Below are positions 57,151-64,000 of a stretch of 64,000 bases of DNA, piece by piece. Under the pieces are notes generated by a model. That model did no database searches. It saw only the letters and a list, made by a program, of their open reading frames with translations, and had not been told where the DNA came from. The stretch is from positions 2,837,501 through 2,901,500 of the forward strand of contig CM065332.1 of the NCBI GenBank assembly GCA_033032175.1, in the 5' to 3' direction. A program made the translations under genes and the position numbers. This DNA is from Saturnia japonica (lineage: Eukaryota > Arthropoda > Insecta > Lepidoptera > Saturniidae). How positions within the stretch are numbered: the stretch's first letter is position 1; every line of letters starts with the position of its first letter.

Positions 57151-57769
57151 GGGTGGTTAATTGTATGCAACCGGATCCAGGGAGCATCGATTGGTTATTT
57201 TAAATGGAAGAAAATTACAATTCAAACTCTTCAATTGTAGTTAAAAAGGACAGTAAAATCTTGTTAATATTGTAGAGTTCAAGTTACTGTTTTTGTTTGG
57301 ACGCAGTAATAATCTTTTAACTACCAGTCAGTTTTGAAAATATATCTATAAATGAATCAATACGTGAGAAGAAACTTCGGACACATTTTTAAGTGTATTG
57401 CGTGCACGGACGTCTGTGAGATTTGGCATGGTTAAAGTTTATATGGAGAAGGAGTGCAGAAAGCTAAAATTTAACTACAATATCTGTTACTAATATATAA
57501 AATTAAATTAATTAATACTGCGAATCCTAACCGGCCAGTGCCATTGAACTTAGACCTCTCAAAATATTGACATTGTCACTCAATGATAAGTGACAGCAAG
57601 TGATATAATATTCATTGTTTAGGTTCATACTGCAAATGTCAAACAGAAAATAGTCTATGATTAAAAAGTAGCTGGTAGAATTTCGATCAATGTACGATCG
57701 CTATTTTTAATTAATTTGAATACGACGAACGTCAAGCAACCTGAAGTCAATTAAGGGAAGTGACAATAA
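57151..57769. other. no gene seen
   Basis: AT-rich flank of the CpG block; TGACAGCAAGTGATA near 57590 pairs weakly with nearby CATTGTCACTC. Confidence 0.35.
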
Positions 57770-57858
57770 TGATGCAAGGGTGCGTTGGCGGCGCGGTGCG
57801 GGGGGAAGAGTTTAGCGAATAATTTAACACGGGTAAAACCGTACGACACGACTAGTAT
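57770..57858 (+). mobile_element. Helitron-like H1, 3' end only
   Basis: GGGTGCGTTGGCGGCGCGGT, AACACGGGTAAAACCGTACG and a final CGACTAGT. The 5' part is absent. Confidence 0.55.
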
Positions 57859-59144
57859 ATTATAAGACCGTCAATTGATATTCGTCTTTCTTTCTTTTCT
57901 ATTTGAGAAAATTTCCAACAAGAGATAAAGAAAATCACTAAAAGATAATCAGAAATCCAAGGAAAATTTAAATAACTGTATTTATAATTTATATGTGAGG
58001 TAAAAATAAGGGCAAAAGATATAATATCCGATTTGAAAGTCTGTAATTGTATAATGTATCTTATCGCGACTAGCTTATATGAATATTTCAGGTCTCACTA
58101 CAAACCAATAGTCTAATATAAATTATTGAAAACTACTTTAAGCTATAGTTAAATTTTCTCAAAAAAGTTATCTGTGTGAATTATGTATTTTACAGAAGTG
58201 GTTAAAAAATAAAACACATTTTAAACTATTAAAATACAAGATATACTTAAAAAAACGAATAAATCAATTATATTTGTGTCAATACACATCTTTTCAGTAG
58301 GTGTCTCTAGGCCTGAAAAAAAAAATCCATGATTTAACATCGAACAAGAAATTTGTTCCAAATAACTACATTTTTTTTAAAATGAACTATCGTGAGTAAT
58401 TTTATATTTCGAAGTACTTTAAAAGTATCTAACAGCCCATAGCAGGCTACAAATGAATATGGAGAGTTTTTTATTATTATAGATATCACTTTCAGAACAA
58501 CACGAACTTCAGCAATGAACAAAAAAGAGTAAAAACGTATAAAATTTAGTACATTTTAGACCTGCTTATAATAAATACGGTTCAAATCCAAATCTTGGCC
58601 ACACTACTGGATTTACCTTATGAACAGATTGGTCGTCACTCATCAGTTAACAGTGAAGTAAATTTTAACACGGAATCGTGTAAACATTATTTGATTATAA
58701 CGTCACTTTGTGGAAATCCATCTTAATTAATTTATCCGAATTGTCTTTGCTACTTCCGCCTGAAAACCGATTAACAGTTGTTTCGTCTATCTGCAACAAA
58801 ACGTTTGTTATTCATTGTCGAGATGAATCTGAAAATGTTAAATCTGAAACCACTCATAGGAAAGAAGAATATCAAAAAGAGAGATGCTAGTAGGTACCAG
58901 GATTAAAAAGTTACTCGATTGTTATTAATCTTTAAATTAATGTTCAAAGCGTTAAACAAATAATAATAAAAATTATGTTGCAGGTGTGTAAGGCGTATAA
59001 ACAACATTACCAAGTATGGACTGAAAATAGTGATCAATTAGGTCAAAATAGATGCACTTGATGCTTATAATCCAGTAAAATAAATGAGCATTGAATTTAA
59101 AATGATTTGTTATCGCAGTCCGTAAAACTCCACATTTTAGAAGT
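57859..59144. other. no gene seen
   Basis: AT-rich. A 60-codon plus frame (58708-58890) contains a 32-base stretch (58728-58759) found again exactly at 61029-61060; see findings. Confidence 0.4.
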
Positions 59145-59260
59145 TATATTTATTTTGGTGCGTTCAGTAAAGGCCAAAATTGAGACCTGCGCACGCTACA
59201 TGTGACGAAAGTGCTACATATGGAAGTTAGAAATCAATGATAATAGTGTGAATTTGTTTT
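59145..59260 (+). repeat. dispersed repeat G
   Basis: TTTGGTGCGTTCAGTAAAGG, CAAAATTGAGACCTGCGCAC, GCTACATGTGACGAAAGTGC and TATGGAAGTTAGAAATC. Confidence 0.55.
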
Positions 59261-59334
59261 TCTGTATGAATTTTGTTGTTATTAAAACAAAAAAAAAAAA
59301 AAATACACATATTTTTAGTAGCTCGGTAAATTGA

Positions 59335-59560
59335 ATGTTCTGTCCCCGATGGTAAGCCCATTACAATCCAAATACAACAGCGACCACCAAAAGATCGTAA
59401 TCCATCGACAGTTGCCGCTGTCATGCTGGCCTGCATAAATATCTCCTCAAGTTACGCTTGAAGGATCCGATGTCGTAAAAAGAAGGGGACCCACTGATCG
59501 GGTGATGGTTCTATAGTTTCACGGTAGAGAACTTTGTAGTTCGCGTCAAGATGGAGGTAA
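59335..59560 (-). pseudogene. LINE L2 reverse-transcriptase tail and 3' end
   Basis: Minus strand: AAAGTTCTCTACCGTGAAAC, then a TCGGATCCTTCAAGCGTAAC block encoding a GSFKRN-type motif as at 45.6 kb. It continues through TGTCGATGGATTACGATC and TTTGGATTGTAATGGGCTTA into the 3' region. Frame broken. Confidence 0.55.
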
Positions 59561-59572
59561 TCATAACATAAC

Positions 59573-59826
59573 ATACCATCACGTCTGTATTCAACGAAGA
59601 GTTAGGCAGAGGAGTAATAATGCACACCCACAATTCGCTGGGTATATTGTTTAGGTCCCATGTAATAGGAGGCGAGCCTATTGCCATTAATCGGACACGA
59701 AGCGAAACTCCGATCTGCTACTGAGAATTTCATAGAAAACCCCAATAACACTTTGCTCGACCTGGGAATCGAACCCAGGACCTCGAAAATAGCAGTCGCG
59801 CTTAAGACCATTAGGCTAACGAAGCC
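59573..59826 (-). repeat. SINE family B, full length
   Basis: Plus-strand order: GAGTTAGGCAGAGGAGTAAT, CAATTCGCTGGGTATATTGT, AGGCGAGCCTATTGCCATTA, TACTGAGAATTTCATAGAAA, GCTCGACCTGGGAATCGAAC (reversed B-box) and CATTAGGCTAACGAAGCC (reversed head). Confidence 0.75.
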
Positions 59827-60598
59827 ATAATATAAACATAGGTAACATAAAACTCAGTTAAATCATTATCATTGATAAGTAACTGTTTTTGGCATGCGAG
59901 ATAAAAATTTTGGAGTTTTTTTTTTTACGCCAAAGACGGTATTAACGTCCTAGGTGCGTTATAAGTACATAATTACTTTTTTCCTGACAACTTTTCTGTC
60001 ATTCCAATATCATTGTCTGGTTGGTCATCGATATTTGAATGCTGCTGGCCAAGCTTTTAATGCTAGAGGGCCGTTACCGACACCATGCGCATGTGCATGA
60101 TAATTAAGGGTGAATACAATACATGTTTAGAAGCAGATGCTGTTGAATCTGTGCAGGGGCCGACTGGACAATTGTATTATTTAAAAAACTCAATAATATC
60201 GCCCTATACTTTTAAGAATTAGCTCGTGACTCTTTTTGAAGAGAAATATTTTTATTATATACATATATATATGTATGTATTAAAAATTCAATAAACCTCC
60301 GACACAAGTAACTTTCTCATTGAGACCATTCCAATCAACCCAAATACAATATCTCTGCTGTAATTTGACGAGGAGTTAGGTATCCTATGGGTTCCAGATG
60401 ACGCTGCAGCATCAGGTCAAGGTTTTTCTAAGACCATTGAAGTAAGAGATTACCAAATCTCGCCTCAATCCGATATGTGGAAGATGCTCACATCTATCTG
60501 TCAATTGTAAAAGAGATGATAATCTTCAAACGGCTGAATAGAAATTATTGGATCATAACTAAGAAAACTCTCTATCAAGTTACATTTCAAATAAATAA
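59827..60598. other. no gene seen
   Basis: Mixed composition; 60040-60120 contains GGGCCGTTACCGACACCATG with no partner here. Confidence 0.35.
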
Positions 60599-60862
60599 AT
60601 AAACTAGATCAAAATCGGTTTAGCCGTTTGTGAGGTAGGATGCTACAGACAGACAGACACATAGATACACACGTTAAAGTTATAAAACCCATATGTTTGG
60701 TAATGGGGACTAAAATTAGTTTTATAATTAATATTAGGATTCACTCAATGGCCGAAATTCGACCTGCGACTTTTTGATTATCTAGTTAAAACTAGATCAA
60801 AATTGGTTAAGCCATTCGTGAGCTATAATTTCATAAATCCTCTTTTTATGTGGGGACTAAAA
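60599..60862 (+). repeat. tandem pair of a CTAGATCAAAATCGGTT unit
   Basis: ACTAGATCAAAATCGGTTTA then GCCGTTTGTGAG at 60603, and ACTAGATCAAAATTGGTTAA then GCCATTCGTGAG at 60789. GGGGACTAAAA closes both units. Period about 187 bp. Confidence 0.6.
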
Positions 60863-60947
60863 AAGAAAATATGCAGAACGACATAATATAAAATAGACAA
60901 GAATATCCATAGAACTATCTATCTAAAATACCATAATACTAGCTGTA

Positions 60948-61245
60948 CCCTACGGTTTCACTCGTGTATAATTTCTTCGACTAACTCTCCACCTTGCCGC
61001 CGCGCTCGCCGCGCCTCCAAAGCGTAGATAATTTATCCGAATTGTCTTTGCTACTTCCGCTACTATTAAAGTGTAGTCTATTGTTGTTTTCACTTCCTCT
61101 AACTTCATGATTACTGTTCTGCTCCTTAGGATCCTAGCGTAAAGTTATTTATCTTATACTATTTCTCAATAAAGAGGCTATAGAATGTAGAAATAATTTT
61201 TCAAATCCTAAAAGTCGGATTTAGCGCAATCAAACCAAAAATATC
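60948..61245 (-). mobile_element. Helitron-like variant H4
   Basis: Plus-strand start ACTAGCTGTACCCTACGGTT, then TCACTCGTGTATAATTTC and GCCGCCGCGCTCGCCGCGCC. It continues with CTTCATGATTACTGTTCTGC, CTCAATAAAGAGGCTATAG and a TTTTTCAAATCCTAAAAGTC block at the reversed 5' side. Confidence 0.55.
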
Positions 61246-61337
61246 TTGAAAACTATGTATTAGTTTAAAAATCTCTGTACAAAGTAGGACTTTTTATGAT
61301 AATAAATTACTTGCCAATAAACAATGATATTTAGACG

Positions 61338-61428
61338 AGTCATACGCCAACATTAGTGTAGGTAGTAAAAACAGCGTAATTAAACTATACATACAAACTA
61401 TAAATAATGCTTTCAGTTATATAATACG
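61338..61428 (+). repeat. dispersed repeat R2, copy without transposon
   Basis: AGTCATACGCCAACATTAGT, AATTAAACTATACATACAAA, CTATAAATAATGCTTTCAGT, then TATATAATAC continuing into non-transposon sequence. Partner 63355-63441. Confidence 0.6.
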
Positions 61429-61572
61429 CAAAAAAGGAAAGAATACGAAAGACATTGTGTCATTTTTGTTGTTAGAACGCAATGAACATGTTGAATGAAT
61501 GAATATGTTTTGAGTTGTATTTATGTGGAACCGTGACACTAGATAATACGTGACGAACGGGCGGTTAGAATA

Positions 61573-61740
61573 ACATATCTGAGTTTACTATCCCAGTTTA
61601 GTACATATTTGTAATAGGTACTATCTTTAACTTAAGACAGATATCGGCTTTCCTCTTATCTATTCAAGCTATAGGATGTGGATTTAAATTATGTAGATAC
61701 GAAAAACTATCCAATGATAGGTTATTGAATAAAAAGTAAG
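61573..61740 (-). repeat. dispersed repeat R1, copy 2
   Basis: Reverse complement matches 3035-3205: GTTTTTCGTATCTACATAAT, CCTATAGCTTGAATAGATAA, TCTTAAGTTAAAGATAGTAC. Confidence 0.6.
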
Positions 61741-62900
61741 GACAAAAGGTTATATTTGTCTATCTTTAGTAACTGAAACAACAAATAGATAGTTTATTAA
61801 AAAACGGTCGTAAGAGAAAGTCAGGCAATTACCTGATTTTAATATTGCCAAAATAGAGCGCGGGTAACACATATACAATTATAAAACATCTTAACGATTA
61901 TGTAGAACATTTATATTGTTGGGATATGGTTGGTGTATCAAAGTCTGGCTGAACAGATATCTGATGCTTCCAGAATTTTGTGTGATTCTTTTATAATTTT
62001 TTTAATTCATTAAGTCTTCTTCCCGAGAACTTGGTATACCTACTCAGATTTAAGTATATGTTTATTTTAGTCCATAAATAATTCTTGTTGCTAAGTAGTA
62101 AGCTTATCATTGTCTCGAAATAAAATTAAGGTTTAAAAAAAGTGAATAGGAATTTTGGACAATGGTTTACAAAGAATTTTTCGGTGTCCCTGTAATCAAA
62201 GAAGAATTTAAGATCCTTTTTTAAACTTTTGCGAGAACAATACGAGCTGTTTTGTAGATTTTTATGACAAAATCGATGCCATAACTTCCATTGTCATAAA
62301 CTTTCGATTTTTGTACGAAGGTCGCTTCTGTCAAAGTGTGACGTAGTTACTTAAGATTTAGTTTCACTGATGGTTCTATTGTTTTTTTTTTTCTTTTTAA
62401 TTTTATTAACAAAATGTGTCCGACTCATTTTCCAGTTCATATTTATTATAAGCAATATTATTTTTTAAATTTAATATGACAACGCCGACATTGGACGAGG
62501 TGGGGCGAACCCAATTTTTTTTTTACAGATTCATTACGTATCTTTTTACGAAACTACGAAAATTTAGTCTTTATAAGATCCACGGCTACGTTGTCAGTTT
62601 TTAAAATGATTCTTATTAGCGATAGTCATTGATTGATAGTGTATCTCACGCTAGCAATGCATTTATGGAAGGGATCTAGAAGGAAAGACATAATGTGCAC
62701 TACAAACTTCGTAAACTTTTCCATAACGAACGAGCTGGATCGATTACTAAAATTATCTTGAGGCTTAAGCAATATTCATGAAACAGTATCCTTTTTTTCA
62801 AGCAAGTTCTGATTTTTGCTAGTTAATCTAATCTTCATACGCAAACCTCTATATTATATATTATTTAATAATTATAATATATTTTATATTAATTGTTTTA
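61741..62900. other. no gene seen
   Basis: AT-rich with a T-run at 62511-62524; no repeat partner or exon-like stretch. Confidence 0.4.
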
Positions 62901-62904
62901 TTAA

Positions 62905-63350
62905 AACAATAATGTGGAAAAGTTTTTTGTTTGTTTGTTTAAACACGCCAATCTCTGGAACTACCAGTCGGATTCGAAAAATTCTTTTTTTTTTTTTTTT
63001 TTTATAGCCGGACTCTGAAGGAATAGTATAGGCTATTTAAGATTAGGCTACAACTCTCAAATAGCCTTAAATATCGATTTTTGTTAAGTCGGAAGTGGAA
63101 GTGTTCCCGAACTGCTTCAATCGAGTGCGCTGACGTAATCGTTAATGATACGGAAATACAATGTTCTACAATAATAATAGACCTTAGTATGTATAAAATA
63201 AGTCAGTGATAGCATATACCTATCTCTTGTACATAAGCCACAATACGGTATTTCGTAACAAATATTTGTTGAAAATTAAAAAGTGATTTATAAACATTAT
63301 TTTTAGACATGACATAATAATCCTTACAAACAATGACATTTTTATTTATA
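62905..63350 (+). mobile_element. Helitron-like H1, 3' truncated
   Basis: TTGTTTGTTTGTTTAAACAC, GCCAATCTCTGGAACTACCA, GTCGGATTCGAAAAATTC, CCCGAACTGCTTCAATCGAG. It runs out at repeat R2 without a CTAGT end. A T-run of about 20 lies at 62986-63003. Confidence 0.65.
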
Positions 63351-63354
63351 TGTC

Positions 63355-63441
63355 GGGTCATACGCCAACAGCATAGCACTAAAGAACAGCGAAATTAAAC
63401 TATACATACAAACTATCAATAACGCTTTCAGTTATATAATA
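63355..63441 (+). repeat. dispersed repeat R2, interrupted by a transposon
   Basis: Same order of blocks as 61338-61428 up to TATATAATA, after which the mariner-type terminal sequence begins. Confidence 0.6.
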
Positions 63442-64000
63442 CAAGGTGTCCAGAAAGGGTATCGGGTATTTGTTTTCGCGCCATATTCGAAACGGGGCGT
63501 CTAAAGGCGTCCGCCATTTTGTGGAGTTTTAGTCACGATGGAACAGTACTCGGGGACGCATCGCGCATTTTGCGTACGAGCGTATTATCGTAATGGTGAT
63601 TCAATAGTGACTGCTCAACGTCTCTATCGTGCGGAATATCGTACACGCCACGCGCCAAGTGACGATAGCATTAGGAAATGGATCAGGATGTTCGAGAATA
63701 CAGGTGCGACAGTTAAAATTCAAAACTCTGGTCGTCCTCGTTCAGTTCGCGATGAAGAAACAATTGAAGAAGTTGAGGCGTCGGTTCGTCAAAATCCGTC
63801 TTTATCCATCCGAAAGCGAAGCCAAGCGTTGAACATCAAAAAATCGTCTTTACATTCGATTTTAAAGAAAGACTTACATCTAAAAGCCTATAAAATTCAA
63901 TTGGTTCAAGAATTGAAGGATACGGACTATGCTAATCGACTGAATTTTGCGAACGAAATGCTGCAGCGATTTAACAACTTTAACAACATACTGTTCAGTG
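63442..64000 (+). mobile_element. Tc1/mariner-type DNA transposon, left part
   Basis: Begins CAAGGTGTCCAGAAAGGGTA directly after a TA (63440-63441), the target dinucleotide of Tc1/mariner elements. A short leader follows, then the transposase gene. The right end lies outside the window. Confidence 0.75.
63538..64000 (+). CDS. Tc1/mariner-superfamily transposase, N-terminal part
   Basis: An uninterrupted frame of 154 codons from ATG at 63538 to the window edge. The protein begins MEQYSGTHRAFCVRAYYRNG. Residues 8-55 form a first helix-turn-helix of the DUF4817 type found in insect mariner-like transposases. A GRPR linker lies at 65-68. A second DNA-binding helical domain spans about 75-120, and the segment ending NNFNNILFS (146-154) normally leads into the first catalytic aspartate, which is beyond the window. 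Such proteins bind their terminal repeats and move the element by cut-and-paste. The lack of any stop contrasts with every other coding relic here and suggests a young copy. It could still be broken downstream. Confidence 0.8.
   Translation, partial: MEQYSGTHRAFCVRAYYRNGDSIVTAQRLYRAEYRTRHAPSDDSIRKWIRMFENTGATVKIQNSGRPRSVRDEETIEEVEASVRQNPSLSIRKRSQALNIKKSSLHSILKKDLHLKAYKIQLVQELKDTDYANRLNFANEMLQRFNNFNNILFS

Noticed and set aside
63629..63832. 67-codon plus-strand frame
   Set aside because: Wrong register inside the mariner transposase gene that starts at 63538.

Overview
The window looks like nuclear DNA of an insect, most likely a moth or butterfly. It is AT-rich with short GC-rich patches, has almost no coding capacity, and is crowded with repeat types familiar from Lepidoptera: non-autonomous Helitron-like elements ending in CAGCTAGT, tRNA-derived SINEs, decayed RTE-type and CR1/jockey-type LINE 3' ends, and many small inverted-repeat DNA elements. 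No rRNA, genuine tRNA, CRISPR or prokaryote-style operon was seen.

Only two protein-coding segments are well supported. The first is a GC-rich exon on the minus strand (48730-49131) with a good insect start context, a plausible acceptor just upstream and a possible donor at its end. I do not recognise its product. About 7 kb further upstream on the same strand is a CpG-rich block (about 55.7-57.15 kb) with a strong donor (56106-56111). The simplest reading is one minus-strand gene: a non-coding first exon near 56.1-56.5 kb, a 7 kb intron, the first coding exon at 49.1-48.7 kb, then a very long intron filling 48.7 kb down to position 1 and beyond. The second is the amino-terminal part of an uninterrupted Tc1/mariner-superfamily transposase (63538 to the window end), cut by the window edge.

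Layout. 0-13 kb: sparse repeats, two 3'-end-truncated RTE LINE remnants on opposite strands, Helitron-like copies and one mariner-like inverted-repeat element with a Helitron piece inside it. 13-28 kb: SINEs, Helitrons, a LINE pair in inverted orientation, a 190 bp MITE and a GC-rich patch with a perfect CRE palindrome. 28-38 kb: a dense transposon cluster with a hAT-like MITE with 8 bp target duplication, a TTA-flanked MITE inside a tandem LINE-derived repeat, and a two-ended element that hosts a 215 bp nested repeat. 38-48 kb: SINEs, an RTE fragment sitting in a small tandem array, and a 141 bp hairpin MITE. 48.7-57.2 kb: the gene segment. 57-64 kb: more repeats, ending in the young transposase gene.

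The most striking non-genic signal is a 215 bp GC-rich sequence present three times (14316, 23067, 36284). Two copies are identical over the whole length and the third differs by one base, while almost every other repeat here is strongly diverged. Insertion order can be read directly in several places because an uninserted copy of the host repeat also lies in the window.
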